A DNA stretch of 64,000 bases. Source: CAG-390 sp003523225 (GTDB lineage Bacteria > Bacillota > Clostridia > Oscillospirales > CAG-272). This document shows positions 29,293 through 38,816 of the stretch, piece by piece (within the stretch, counting starts at the first letter, position 1; the number at the start of each line of letters is the position of its first letter). A program made the position numbers and the translations under genes. Under the pieces are notes generated by a model, which saw only the letters and a program-made list of their open reading frames with translations, had not been told where the DNA came from and ran no database searches. Location of the stretch: the NCBI GenBank assembly GCA_902461815.1, contig CABPZE010000007.1:1-64000 (forward strand), in the 5' to 3' direction.

Positions 29293-29332
29293 GCGCCCGT
29301 ATTGTGCAAAACGTACAATGCGGGCGCTTTTT
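29293..29332 (+). terminator. Terminator of the citrate synthase operon
   Basis: GCGCCCG (29293-29299) with inner ATTGT pairs with ACAAT and CGGGCGC (ending 29327), followed by TTTTT. Confidence 0.8.
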
Positions 29333-29464
29333 ACGGTCAAAACGGAATACATTATCACCTGCAAATAGTATTTCTTACGCAGATCGATTTTTACCGAACA
29401 TGATTTTGTTTGTTAACACCCGGTTAATTTTAGCGGGAGCGCGCGAAAAAAACCTATATTCGAC

Positions 29465-29493
29465 TTGAAACTTTGGCACGAAATTGATATAAT
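29465..29493 (+). promoter_or_regulatory. Promoter of the MBL lipoprotein gene
   Basis: TTGAAA (29465-29470), 17-base spacer, TATAAT (29488-29493), about 43 bases before the ATG. Confidence 0.7.
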
Positions 29494-29535
29494 AGATCAT
29501 AAGAACAGATGCCGCGCACGCGGCAGGAGGTAAAT

Positions 29536-31419
29536 ATGAAAACAAACAAAAAGCTTTGGCTGGCGGCACTGATGCTGGTACTGGCACTCACAATGTCGCT
29601 TTTGTTCTGCTCATGTGACAAAACTCCGACGGATGTCCCCGCCGACAGCTCGGACGATGTTACAACATCAGAGCCTGAATCCACATCTTTTGACATTATC
29701 AAGGACGGCAAGATAATGGTGGCGCGCATCGTGCGCCCCGAAGGTCAGTCAAGCTCCCCTGAGATCTCTGCCGCAAAGCAGATACGTGACAATATAAATT
29801 CAATAATGACCGATACCTTCGGAATCGAGCTTTCGTATGACGAATCCCTGCTTCTTGAAGAGGATTTTCTGATGCCGGGTCAGTCCTACGACCACGACTG
29901 CCTTGAGATCCTTGTCGGAAAGACCGCATACGAGGAAAGCGAGTCTGCGTTTGACGGGCTGTCATACGGTGATTATGCCGTAAAGGTCGTCGGCAACAAA
30001 ATACTTGTAGCCGCTTACACCACCGGCGGTTATTCCGCAGCCGCTTCGGACCTCAATCTGCTTATAAAGCAGAATATTGATAAGGACACAAAGTCCGTCA
30101 CCATCCAGAAGGCGGATGTGGTTTCTGGCGGTACGAGCAACAAGAGAATATCCGCGCTTCCCGCATATGAGGGCGGAGTATTCAACTCCTACTACAAGGC
30201 AGGCAACTCTGTCGATGAGATCATAATCAAAAAGACCAGCATGGATGAGTTCAACAGCTACCTCAAGAAGCTGGACGATGCCGGATACACCTGTTACACC
30301 ACAAACGAGATAAAGTCCAATAAGTTTGCTACATATACCAACGCCAGTTATACTGTAAACGCCGGGTATTATGACTATGAGTCCTCGGCGCGGATAATGA
30401 TCGAGCCGCTTGCAGAGGCAGTTCCGCTTGAGCCTGCAAAGTACGAAAAGGTCACCACCTCGCAGATAACAATGCTGGGACTTGAGTACGCCAATACCGA
30501 CGGCAGCTTCACCTCAAACGGTCTTTCAATGCTCATAAGACTTGAGGACGGCAGCTTCATTGTGGTTGACGGCGGCTTCAACCGTGCGTCCTGCGCCAAT
30601 AACCTGCTGGCTCTGATGCGCGAGCAGTCCAAGTCGTACGCCAAGTCAGACAAGGATATCAGAGTAGCGGCGTGGATAATTACTCACGCGCACGGCGACC
30701 ATTCCGGTATGATAAACAAGAGATACGGTGTATTCCAGGGAATAACCGTCGAAAACTTCCTTGTTAACTTTATTTCCGATACCGAACGCGAAAAGGCGAT
30801 AACAACTTACAGCAACAACTGGGGCAGCACTGAGGGCTCAGGATATTCCTCTGTTCTTACAGCGGCAGGCGCGCTCGGAGCCAAGGTGAGAACAGTTCAT
30901 GTCGGTCAGACCTTCTACTTTGCCGATGCAAAGCTTGAGATCATGTACACTATCGAGAGCTTCGGTCCCAACGTCTGCAACGCGTTCAATACCACCTCTC
31001 TTGTAATAAAGGCAACAATAAGCGATACTGTGTTCATGATAACAGGCGATGCGACCGGCAACGGTATGCAGGCAGCCGCCAAGACGTTCGGCGATTATCT
31101 TAAGTCGGATATCGTTCAGGTATCCCACCACGGTTATACCACATGGGGCAATGACAGCGGTACTATCATGGCTTACAGACTGATGGCACCTGCCACGCTA
31201 CTCTGGCCTCAGGGCGGTCATGCTTACCCCAACTATACAGGTAAGGAATACAACAAGGTTCTTACCGACAAGACCTCCAACCCCAACTATGTTGAAACAT
31301 ACGTTGCGGGTACTGATGGAGACGTGATCATCATTCCGCTTCCGTACACGGTGGGAACGGGAATTGTAAACCGCGGCTCTGCCTCGTACATGACGGGAGC
31401 CAGCAGTACGAAAAAATGA
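29536..31419 (+). CDS. Lipoprotein with N-terminal carbohydrate-enzyme-like domain and C-terminal metallo-beta-lactamase fold
   Basis: A 627-residue extracytoplasmic lipoprotein. ATG at 29536 follows AGGAGG by 5 bases. A signal peptide ends at a CSC lipobox near residue 30, then a Ser/Thr/Asp-rich linker. Residues of about 60-200 resemble the alpha/beta N-terminal module seen in alpha-glucuronidase-like and DUF4838-type proteins. Residues of about 310-620 form an MBL-fold hydrolase with ITHAHGDHSG near 385 (HxHxDH), FMITGDATG near 508 and VSHHGYTTWG near 530. The substrate is unknown; nuclease and other MBL activities are possible. The neighbours are glycan enzymes, so a surface-glycan role is inferred. 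Confidence 0.7.
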   Translation: MKTNKKLWLAALMLVLALTMSLLFCSCDKTPTDVPADSSDDVTTSEPESTSFDIIKDGKIMVARIVRPEGQSSSPEISAAKQIRDNINSIMTDTFGIELSYDESLLLEEDFLMPGQSYDHDCLEILVGKTAYEESESAFDGLSYGDYAVKVVGNKILVAAYTTGGYSAAASDLNLLIKQNIDKDTKSVTIQKADVVSGGTSNKRISALPAYEGGVFNSYYKAGNSVDEIIIKKTSMDEFNSYLKKLDDAGYTCYTTNEIKSNKFATYTNASYTVNAGYYDYESSARIMIEPLAEAVPLEPAKYEKVTTSQITMLGLEYANTDGSFTSNGLSMLIRLEDGSFIVVDGGFNRASCANNLLALMREQSKSYAKSDKDIRVAAWIITHAHGDHSGMINKRYGVFQGITVENFLVNFISDTEREKAITTYSNNWGSTEGSGYSSVLTAAGALGAKVRTVHVGQTFYFADAKLEIMYTIESFGPNVCNAFNTTSLVIKATISDTVFMITGDATGNGMQAAAKTFGDYLKSDIVQVSHHGYTTWGNDSGTIMAYRLMAPATLLWPQGGHAYPNYTGKEYNKVLTDKTSNPNYVETYVAGTDGDVIIIPLPYTVGTGIVNRGSASYMTGASSTKK

Positions 31420-31430
31420 TATAATAATCT

Positions 31431-31461
31431 CTCCCCCGCACGGTTCATCCGCGCGGGGGAG
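31431..31461. terminator. Stem-loop between convergent lipoprotein and hydrolase genes
   Basis: CTCCCCCGC (31431-31439) pairs with GCGGGGGAG (31453-31461). T runs are poor on both sides, so strength as a terminator is uncertain. Confidence 0.5.
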
Positions 31462-31492
31462 AAGTCGTATTTGGAGTGCTGTGTGGCTTGGG

Positions 31493-32332
31493 TCAGCCGA
31501 GCATTGCCTCAAAGGAGACGGATCGGGAATATCCCTGCCATGCCACGGCAAGACCGAGGGCGGGGTTAAGCGCCAGCATCTGTCCGTGCATACCTCCTTT
31601 GCCGTACCACTCGCCAACGCCTCGGCGGGTGAACTCATATCCGCGCTCAAGGACGATGCGGCACCATTCCTCGGACACTATGCGCGTCTTATGCCACATT
31701 CCGCCGTTCAGATAAAGCACACCGAGCTTCACCATATCCTCGCAGCGGATATACAGTCCGGTCGCTCCCATCGTGTGTCCCAGAGGGCAGGACGACCATG
31801 CGTATTCTCCGAAGCGCATCGTATCCATCAGCGCGGGACGGAGAAATTCAAACAGCGTTACTCCGCTTACCTTTTCGACAATGCGCGAAAGCAGATAGTA
31901 CGCCGCGTCTGTGTACTGGCGGGTCACTCCCTGCTCAGCGGGCAGCGGCTCGGCAAGCACCATTGAAAGATAGTCTGTTGTCGGGTAAAGCGAGGCGTTG
32001 TCAACATCAATGTCAAGCAGACCTCTTGAAAATCCGGCTGTATGCTTCATCAGCATATGCAGAGTGACGTTTTTCCAGCGCGGGTCGGCCCCTGAGGGCA
32101 GGGGGATGCCCATAATGTCCAGAAAACGGTCATTCACATCAAGCATGCCGCGGTCGCGGCAGATGCCGATGGCGGTAACGGTAAATATCTTTGCCACCGA
32201 GTAGACGTCGTTTGTGGGGTTGGCGGCTGCAATGCGAACGCGGCGTGAGTTGTATTCCCTGTCCATTTCTGCAACCGAGTAGATACCCGTTCCGGCTGCA
32301 CGCTGGATATAATCGTTTTGTGTCAGAGCCAT
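31493..32332 (-). CDS. Beta-lactamase-family serine hydrolase (class C-like)
   Basis: A 279-residue soluble enzyme of the serine beta-lactamase/penicillin-binding fold. The nucleophile motif SVAK is near residue 44, a Tyr-containing YTDAAYY block near 142 stands for YxN, and GKGGMHGQM near 240 supplies the KTG-like strand. ATG at 32332 has GGAAGG upstream. Without a signal peptide it is likely cytosolic, like many esterases or peptidases of this family, so antibiotic resistance should not be assumed. It lies convergent to the MBL lipoprotein and divergent from the rhamnosidase. Confidence 0.78.
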   Translation of the reverse strand: MALTQNDYIQRAAGTGIYSVAEMDREYNSRRVRIAAANPTNDVYSVAKIFTVTAIGICRDRGMLDVNDRFLDIMGIPLPSGADPRWKNVTLHMLMKHTAGFSRGLLDIDVDNASLYPTTDYLSMVLAEPLPAEQGVTRQYTDAAYYLLSRIVEKVSGVTLFEFLRPALMDTMRFGEYAWSSCPLGHTMGATGLYIRCEDMVKLGVLYLNGGMWHKTRIVSEEWCRIVLERGYEFTRRGVGEWYGKGGMHGQMLALNPALGLAVAWQGYSRSVSFEAMLG

Positions 32333-32430
32333 AGCTTTGTTTCCTTCCGGTATATTGCCGCACTGCGGCGGCTTGTCAATTATTGTAGCATAACAAAGCA
32401 AAAAAAGCAACATGTGTGTGATATACGCTA

Positions 32431-32459
32431 TTGAATTATTACCATTTTTATGGTACAAT
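32431..32459 (+). promoter_or_regulatory. Promoter of the rhamnosidase/lipoprotein unit
   Basis: TTGAAT (32431-32436), 17-base spacer, TACAAT (32454-32459), 79 bases before the GH78 ATG. Confidence 0.6.
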
Positions 32460-32537
32460 TGAATTTGGATAGATTTATTTGAACAAGAGTTTTATTAATA
32501 TATCCGAAACGCAAGAAAAGGAAAGGAAATTTTTCAT

Positions 32538-35045
32538 ATGATATCGGCAAAATTTATCACACACCCCGGATATTCGGAGCGCAGCTATGAAAATCCGTGG
32601 CAGAATATGAGGTTCAACAGCTACGAAATGGAGCTTCCGCGCGGCGAGGGGCTTCTGACCCTCAAGCGCTTCTTTGCGCCTGACCCCTCGCGCACGGTCA
32701 GCTCTGTCCGCGTGCGCGCCACCGCTCTTGGAATTTTTGATATGTTTGTAAACGGGATACGCGTTGGCAGAGAGGAGGACGGCGGTATCACCGCCGACGA
32801 GTACAAGCCCGGCTGGACGGATTACCGTTGCCGCGTATTTGAATACGAATACGACGTTACATCTCTTTGCGGAGAAAACAACCTCTTTGTTGCGGAGGTA
32901 TCGCCCGGCTGGTGGTCGGGACGCATATCCTTCGGATATTATGGCTTCCGCCCGTGCGCATTTGCGGGTGAAATTGAGATCACATACGATGACGGCGGGA
33001 GCGAGATAATAGCTTCCGACGCCGACGGAAGCTGGGAAAGCACGGTTTGCGGTCCGGTCATGACCGCCGATATCTGGAACGGTGAGTACTACGACGCGCG
33101 TATTCCCGAGCCTTCAATACATCCTGAGGCGCACAAGTGGTCGGCGGCTGTGCTTTATGAGGGCTTTGAAGGCGTGATAGTGCCTCTTGAAGGCCCTGCA
33201 ATACGCCCGAAGCATGAGCTTACCCGCCGCCCCATAAGCGCCGTGGTTCATTCCGGCACTGTTGAGGACGGTTCTCCGCTCGGTCGCATAAAGGTCGTAT
33301 CAAAGCGGACAGGAGAGGAATGCGAGCGCACCGTCCTGCACGCCGGAGAGGCGATGATACTCGACATGGGTCAGAACATGGTCGGTCGCCCGGTCATTTT
33401 CCTGAGAGCGAAGCGCGGAACAAAGGTCAGCGGCTATTTTGCCGAAATGCTTAACGACAGCGGTGACCCTGCACGCGGAAATGACGGTCCGCGCGGCAGT
33501 ATGTACATAAAAAATTACCGTTCGGCGATGGCGCGTGTGGTGTATGTGGCTGCCGGAACGGATGACGAGCTGTATTTCCCGACTCACGCCTTCTTCGGAT
33601 TCCGCTATTTTGAGCTTCGCGCCGACCGCGATGTTGAGATACTTGCCGTTATCGGCGAGGTCATCGGCTCGGAGCTTAAAGAAACGGGTGAGTTTGAGTG
33701 CGACGATCCCGAAATAAATCAGCTGTTCTCAAATATTCAGTGGGGAATGAGGGGCAACTATCTTTCCGCGCCCACCGACTGCCCGCAGCGTGACGAGCGA
33801 CTGGGCTGGACGGGCGACACACAGATATTCAGTGGCGCGGCGTCCTATCTTGCCGACATCCGCGGCTTTATGCACAAGTGGCTCGGCGACGCGCGTGACT
33901 CTCAGCAGGGATACGACGGCGCTTACTGCGACGTTATTCCGCGCGTTTTCACGGGCAACAACGGAAACGCGGCGTGGGGAGACGCGGGTCTTGTGGTTCC
34001 GTACCGCCTGTGGCTGATGTACGGCGACACGGAAATCATCCGCCGCCATTACGATTCAATGCAGTATTATATGCATTATCTTGAGCAGTACGGACTCGAA
34101 GGTCCCAACATCGCATACGGCGACTGGCTGAACTACGATGTTACCGACAAGAGATATATTGCCGTCTGCTATTACGCCTATGACGCGGCGCTGATGGAAA
34201 AATTCAGCCGCATTCTCGGCAAGGAGAGTGAGGCGGAATATTACCGCCTGCTGCGTGAACGCATTGTCGCTCACTGGCGCGAAAGATATGTTGTCGACGG
34301 CGAGCTTACCGTTAAGACGCAGACCGGATATCTGCTGGCTCTTGCGTTTGACCTTGTGGACGGCGAGCTGCGCGAGCGCTTTATCGGCAGACTGCGGGAC
34401 GCCATCGTCTCAAACAACTATACGCTTTCGACCGGATTTGTCGGTACGGGAATACTCAACCAGACGCTGGCGAAGGTGGGACTTGACGGACTTTGCTATT
34501 CTCTGCTGCTTCAGAGCGCCGACCCGAGCTGGCTGTATTCCGTCAGACAGGGCGCAACGACAGTGTGGGAGAGATGGAACTCATACACGCTTGCCAAGGG
34601 ATTTGGCGACGTCGGCATGAACTCCTTCAACCATTACGCATACGGAGCGGTCGCCGAGTGGATGTTCTCCGGTATGTGCGGAATTATGCCGGATGAGGAA
34701 GCTCCCGGATTTGGACATTTCATTCTCCGTCCCACTCCCGATATGCGCAGTGCAGGCGAGATACCCGCAGGTCAGGAGCGCATAAAGCAGGCAAGCGCGG
34801 CATACGATTCGGTCTGCGGGCGCATTGAAAGCGGTTGGTCGCTGGTAAACGGAAAATACATTTACCGCTTCCTTATCCCGGAGGGGACTGCGGCGCGGTT
34901 GGAGATTCCCGTTCAGGCAGCCGTTGAAGACCCTGCACTCAGGCTCAACGGGCTTGAATACACCGCCGGCGAGCTTGGCGGTGGCGTTGAAAACGGACGT
35001 ATCGTTTTTGAACTTACAGCCGGCAGCTACACCGTAGAGATGTAA
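32538..35045 (+). CDS. Alpha-L-rhamnosidase, GH78 family
   Basis: Removes terminal alpha-L-rhamnose from plant or bacterial glycans. The 835 residues contain the N-terminal rhamnosidase carbohydrate-binding region (GIFDMFVNGIRVG near 65, VAEVSPGWWSGR near 118), a concanavalin-like beta domain, and the (alpha/alpha)6 catalytic barrel. The latter carries the hallmark APTDCPQRDERLGWTGDTQ near 413, where acidic residues catalyse an inverting reaction, and ATTVWERWNSY near 674. A C-terminal beta-sandwich ends the protein. No signal peptide is seen, so it probably acts on imported oligosaccharides. It is followed after 55 bases by a glycan-type lipoprotein. Confidence 0.93.
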   Translation: MISAKFITHPGYSERSYENPWQNMRFNSYEMELPRGEGLLTLKRFFAPDPSRTVSSVRVRATALGIFDMFVNGIRVGREEDGGITADEYKPGWTDYRCRVFEYEYDVTSLCGENNLFVAEVSPGWWSGRISFGYYGFRPCAFAGEIEITYDDGGSEIIASDADGSWESTVCGPVMTADIWNGEYYDARIPEPSIHPEAHKWSAAVLYEGFEGVIVPLEGPAIRPKHELTRRPISAVVHSGTVEDGSPLGRIKVVSKRTGEECERTVLHAGEAMILDMGQNMVGRPVIFLRAKRGTKVSGYFAEMLNDSGDPARGNDGPRGSMYIKNYRSAMARVVYVAAGTDDELYFPTHAFFGFRYFELRADRDVEILAVIGEVIGSELKETGEFECDDPEINQLFSNIQWGMRGNYLSAPTDCPQRDERLGWTGDTQIFSGAASYLADIRGFMHKWLGDARDSQQGYDGAYCDVIPRVFTGNNGNAAWGDAGLVVPYRLWLMYGDTEIIRRHYDSMQYYMHYLEQYGLEGPNIAYGDWLNYDVTDKRYIAVCYYAYDAALMEKFSRILGKESEAEYYRLLRERIVAHWRERYVVDGELTVKTQTGYLLALAFDLVDGELRERFIGRLRDAIVSNNYTLSTGFVGTGILNQTLAKVGLDGLCYSLLLQSADPSWLYSVRQGATTVWERWNSYTLAKGFGDVGMNSFNHYAYGAVAEWMFSGMCGIMPDEEAPGFGHFILRPTPDMRSAGEIPAGQERIKQASAAYDSVCGRIESGWSLVNGKYIYRFLIPEGTAARLEIPVQAAVEDPALRLNGLEYTAGELGGGVENGRIVFELTAGSYTVEM

Positions 35046-35100
35046 GCGCCGCGCACAGCGTGACCCTGAATAACAAAAAGCGCGAAAGGACATCGGCGGC

Positions 35101-37020
35101 ATGAAACGGGGACTTATAGCTGTAGCTTTGGCTCTTATAATGATTTTTGCCGTTCTTGCGGCGTTTGGCTGCAACCGAACGGAGAACGGCGAGGAGGACA
35201 CCGTGGAAACCAGCACAGAGCAGACGGAATATGACAATCCCGATAAATACGTCGGGGAATACTCGGCTGTCAACGGAACCTTCGGCGGCGTTGACGATCT
35301 TGGCAGAGTGCTGAGCATTGACGGCGGCGAGAACGGCAAGGACCGCAAGGTGGGAATATTTTATTTCCTCTGGCAGGGCGAGCACGGCACGGGAGGTCCG
35401 TACGACAACTACAAGATAGCGACGGAAAATCCGGATGCGGTCAAGTCGGAGCGGGCGTGGCTTGCTGCCGGAGGCGGAAAGGTCGGAGAGCACCATTTCT
35501 GGGGAGAGCCGATGTTTGGATATTACACCTCAAAGGACACCTGGGTGATGCGCAAGCATCTTCAGATGCTGACAGACGCAGGCATAGATTTCATTGTTTT
35601 TGACACGACCAACGCCGTGACCTACACCGACCGGGTAAAGCAGCTTATATCGGTGTGGTATGAATATCTTGAAAAGGGCGTGGATGTTCCCAAGATCGCA
35701 TTTTACACCAACTCCTCCTCCGGTAGGACGATAAACACCATTTATAAAGAGATATATACCGATAAGGCGCTCAATGCAAAATATCCGCGCCTTTCCGAGC
35801 TGTGGTATATGTGGGACGGCAAGCCGATGATAGTCGGAAACATCACCGACAAGGAGCTTTCTTCCGAGGCAAAGAGTTACTTCCGCATAAAGGCGTCGGT
35901 GTGGCCAAACTCCGGCCGTGTAAACGACGGATTCCCGTGGATGGAGTTTGACAGATTGCTGACAGACAAAGCCGTTTACGGCAAGGACGGCAGGCGCGAA
36001 GTGGTGAATGTGTCGATAGCACAGCACTCCGCCACCTGCACGATGAGCGCCACTGCATGGTACGGAGCAAACGACCGCACCCGCTCATGGCATGACGGAA
36101 AGAACGACACCTCGGAGAACGCAGTGCTTTACGGTTATAATTTTGCCGAGCAGTGGGAGTGGGCGCTGAGTGTTGACCCCGAAATGATATTCATTACCGG
36201 GTGGAACGAGTGGGTGGCGCAACGCCAGCCGACCAATTCAAAGTATCCCATTTTCTTTGTCGACTGCTGTGACCCCAATACCAGCCGCGATGCCGAGCCT
36301 ATGACAGGACTTTTCGGGGACAATTACTATATGCAGATGGCGGGATATATCCGCAGATACAAGGGTATCGCTCCCCGCGTGAATGTCGGAGAGCTGCATA
36401 CCATTGATATTGAGGGCGGCTTTGAGCAGTGGGACAGCGACGCGGTCACTGCGCGCTACACAGATTACACCGGAGACGCCGTGGCGCGCAACGCGGTCGG
36501 CTTTGGCGGGATCAGATACAAGACCGACGTCGGTCTTAACGACTTTGCCGACCTCAGGGCGGCGCGCGACCGTGAAAATCTCTATTTCTACGCCGCTACG
36601 GTAAAGGATATAAAGCTGACCGGAGAGGAAGGACTTATGACCCTCTTTATCTCCTCCGGGCGCACAGATACCGAAAAATGGGCGCAGTGCTTTGATTTTG
36701 CCGTAAATCTTGAAGCCCTGGAGAACGGCTTTGCCGTGCTTTCCGCTCTTCATGCCGACGGAAGCGCCACGCGTGTGGGGCTTTGCCGTATGAAGGTGGA
36801 GGGCAACAGGATGATGCTTGAAGTCCCGCGTGAGCTGCTTGGCATACCGTACGACAACGGTCACGGTCTTGTCGATGTGCAGTTCAAGTGGGCGGATTCC
36901 TATAAGAAGCAGGACGGACTGCTCGACGTATGGTCCTTCTACCGCGACGGGGACGCCGCTCCTATGGGCAGAATGACATACGTTTTCTCGGAAATGAACC
37001 ATACCGGGACTGATAATTAA
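35101..37020 (+). CDS. Lipoprotein glycoside-hydrolase-like protein (GH71/GH99-type barrel) with CBM9-like C terminus
   Basis: A 639-residue lipoprotein (signal peptide ending FGC at residue 24). The core, residues of about 75-420, resembles the TIM-barrel domain of GH71/GH99-type proteins: KVGIFYFLWQGEHG near 83, GIDFIVFDTTNA near 162, and ITGWNEWVAQRQP near 363, which contains the likely catalytic acidic residue. Residues of about 440-639 look like a CBM9/DOMON-type beta-sandwich. It is the last gene of the rhamnosidase unit and is exposed on the outside, so it may start degradation of a surface or dietary glycan. Exact linkage specificity is unknown. Confidence 0.7.
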   Translation: MKRGLIAVALALIMIFAVLAAFGCNRTENGEEDTVETSTEQTEYDNPDKYVGEYSAVNGTFGGVDDLGRVLSIDGGENGKDRKVGIFYFLWQGEHGTGGPYDNYKIATENPDAVKSERAWLAAGGGKVGEHHFWGEPMFGYYTSKDTWVMRKHLQMLTDAGIDFIVFDTTNAVTYTDRVKQLISVWYEYLEKGVDVPKIAFYTNSSSGRTINTIYKEIYTDKALNAKYPRLSELWYMWDGKPMIVGNITDKELSSEAKSYFRIKASVWPNSGRVNDGFPWMEFDRLLTDKAVYGKDGRREVVNVSIAQHSATCTMSATAWYGANDRTRSWHDGKNDTSENAVLYGYNFAEQWEWALSVDPEMIFITGWNEWVAQRQPTNSKYPIFFVDCCDPNTSRDAEPMTGLFGDNYYMQMAGYIRRYKGIAPRVNVGELHTIDIEGGFEQWDSDAVTARYTDYTGDAVARNAVGFGGIRYKTDVGLNDFADLRAARDRENLYFYAATVKDIKLTGEEGLMTLFISSGRTDTEKWAQCFDFAVNLEALENGFAVLSALHADGSATRVGLCRMKVEGNRMMLEVPRELLGIPYDNGHGLVDVQFKWADSYKKQDGLLDVWSFYRDGDAAPMGRMTYVFSEMNHTGTDN

Positions 37021-37150
37021 AAAAAGCACCCTCACCCGTCGTTCTGCTTTATTTGCGCCGGAAAAGTCAGAATACCCGCACACAATAATTGCATTCTTTC
37101 CGCAGTGATGCGATATTTGTAATTTTTTGTACTAAATTATAATTTTGCTG

Positions 37151-37179
37151 TTTACAATCACAATAAAAAGTGATATAAT
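37151..37179 (+). promoter_or_regulatory. Promoter of the small lipoprotein gene
   Basis: TTTACA (37151-37156), 17-base spacer, TATAAT (37174-37179). Confidence 0.65.
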
Positions 37180-37229
37180 GCTTTTAGCGACCAACAGTAA
37201 ATATTATCATGAGAAAGCAGGTATTTGTG

Positions 37230-38060
37230 ATGAGAAAGATAATTGTAAGTATTCTTCTTGTACTGACAGTCGCGCTTGCCCTGCCAATGGCATCGTGTAA
37301 CGGTAATGGCGGAAAGAATGATTACAGGATCAGCGATCCCGTCGGCGCGGATGCAACGGCTGAGACGTCCGCCGACGCGGACAGCAAAGCGGAAGTGACG
37401 GTCGGCACTCCGGCCGCAGACCATGTAGTCAGACCCGAGATCACCGACTATGAAGATGTGAAATATGACTGCACGTGTGCGATAAGTAAGGTAAGAATTG
37501 AACCTGACAAAGAAACAGTGCCTCCCGGAACGCTTCCGGACGTTGAGAAGATCCCGTATGCGGATGTCTCGGATGTGGGAAAAACTCTTTCTGATATACT
37601 GACTCCGTCATGCCCCCACATCAACATAAGCGCGGCGTATTACTACGGAGTCGACACCGGCAAGGAAAGACTTGTGGTGATCGAAGAACACGGCGGTCAG
37701 GTGGCGCTGCTTTCGGTCTATGAGACGGACTTCGGCGGAGCGTCAGGATTTTACCGCGCAGTGGAAACCGGAAATTGCATTGCAAAGCTGATAGGCAGAT
37801 GCTACATCACCTTCCAGGAGGCTATGTACAGCGCGGTCTACTATACTGCTGATCTGGGTCAGCCTGCGGACGCCGGGGATGTAAAGGGAAACGTACTGCT
37901 TGCTGGAGTGATTGCCAAGGACGGAGCAAGAAGCTTTAAGGTGTTCAACGTAAGCGACGACCCGCAGTCGATGTCTGCGATAAATGTCGAGGCATTTGAA
38001 AAGATCTACGCCCGCTATAACGGACGCTTCGGGCTGGGATCGCTTGTTGCTGTAAATTAA
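37230..38060 (+). CDS. Lipoprotein of unknown function
   Basis: I do not recognise this protein. Start ATG 37230 is preferred over an ATG 21 bases upstream because the signal peptide (KIIVSILLVLTVALALPMAS) begins there. The lipobox Cys follows at about residue 23 and the mature chain is 250 or so residues with an Asp/Ala/Thr-rich linker first. Its remaining sequence is mixed alpha/beta without obvious catalytic motifs. It has its own promoter and lies between the glycan unit and yceD. A hairpin-like segment at 38073-38105 may end the transcript. Confidence 0.55.
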   Translation: MRKIIVSILLVLTVALALPMASCNGNGGKNDYRISDPVGADATAETSADADSKAEVTVGTPAADHVVRPEITDYEDVKYDCTCAISKVRIEPDKETVPPGTLPDVEKIPYADVSDVGKTLSDILTPSCPHINISAAYYYGVDTGKERLVVIEEHGGQVALLSVYETDFGGASGFYRAVETGNCIAKLIGRCYITFQEAMYSAVYYTADLGQPADAGDVKGNVLLAGVIAKDGARSFKVFNVSDDPQSMSAINVEAFEKIYARYNGRFGLGSLVAVN

Positions 38061-38152
38061 AAGTATTTTTCGTGGCGCGTGGAGACTTAAAGCTTCTACG
38101 CGCCATTACAGTCTTATAAAAACATTTGGATGAATATTTTTTAAGAAAAACC

Positions 38153-38181
38153 TTGACATAATCTTCGGATTGTATTATAAT
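38153..38181 (+). promoter_or_regulatory. Consensus promoter of yceD-rpmF
   Basis: TTGACA (38153-38158), 17-base spacer, TATAAT (38176-38181), about 50 bases before the yceD ATG. Confidence 0.85.
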
Positions 38182-38231
38182 ATGTATTGTCGCTTTTTGT
38201 GCCGTCGTATTTTCGGTTTTGGAGGAGGCTA

Positions 38232-38771
38232 ATGCTTATCGATCTTTCCGCCCTGCTTCGGGGTGAAACCAAAGAAGTTCCGGTCGATTACCGCGTTACC
38301 CTCACCGATGCCCCGGACGGTATTGAGTACACAGCCCCTGCCGAGGTACACGGCAAGGTCACTGACAGCGGCGGTTATATCCGCCTTGAGTCAGCGGCTG
38401 ACGTTCCGTACCGCGGCGAGTGCGCGCGCTGTCTCGACCCGGTTGAGAGGGTGCTGCACGTCAGCTTTGTGCGCACGCTGATCCCCGAGGGAACGGCGAG
38501 CGAAAAGCAGCTTTCCGAGCTTGAGGATGAGGAGGATTACCTTATTATCAAGCGCGGCGTGCTTGATATGGACGAGGCGCTGTGTGAAGCGATCTATCTT
38601 GAATTTCCATACCGTCTGCTTTGCTCTGAGGATTGTCCCGGCCTTTGCCCGGTCTGCGGCAAAAAGCTGAAGGTCGGTGAGGTCTGTACCTGCCATAAGC
38701 CGGAGACAGACCCGCGATGGGACAAGCTGAAGAAGCTGCTTGAGAACGAAGAAAACGGCGGCGAAGAATAA
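38232..38771 (+). CDS. yceD: YceD family protein (DUF177)
   Basis: A 179-residue protein of the YceD family, linked in other bacteria and plants to 23S rRNA accumulation and ribosome assembly. ATG at 38232 follows GGAGGAGG; an upstream Met has no ribosome site. Two cysteine groups are visible: CARCLDP near residue 60 and CSEDCPGLCPVCGK near 130, followed by CTC, which may bind metal. rpmF lies 45 bases downstream, the widely conserved yceD-rpmF order. plsX, which often follows, is not here. Confidence 0.92.
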   Translation: MLIDLSALLRGETKEVPVDYRVTLTDAPDGIEYTAPAEVHGKVTDSGGYIRLESAADVPYRGECARCLDPVERVLHVSFVRTLIPEGTASEKQLSELEDEEDYLIIKRGVLDMDEALCEAIYLEFPYRLLCSEDCPGLCPVCGKKLKVGEVCTCHKPETDPRWDKLKKLLENEENGGEE

Positions 38772-38816
38772 ATGGAAAGCAATTAAACAAGACATTTATC
38801 AGGGAGGTGTAGAGGT

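Noticed and set aside
29471..29486. TGGCAC-N5-TTG-like sigma-54 promoter
   Set aside because: The -12 half is poor, and the same DNA forms a better sigma-A promoter with 17-base spacing.
31493..32332. Antibiotic-resistance beta-lactamase
   Set aside because: The fold and SVAK motif fit, but there is no signal peptide and the family is full of esterases and peptidases.
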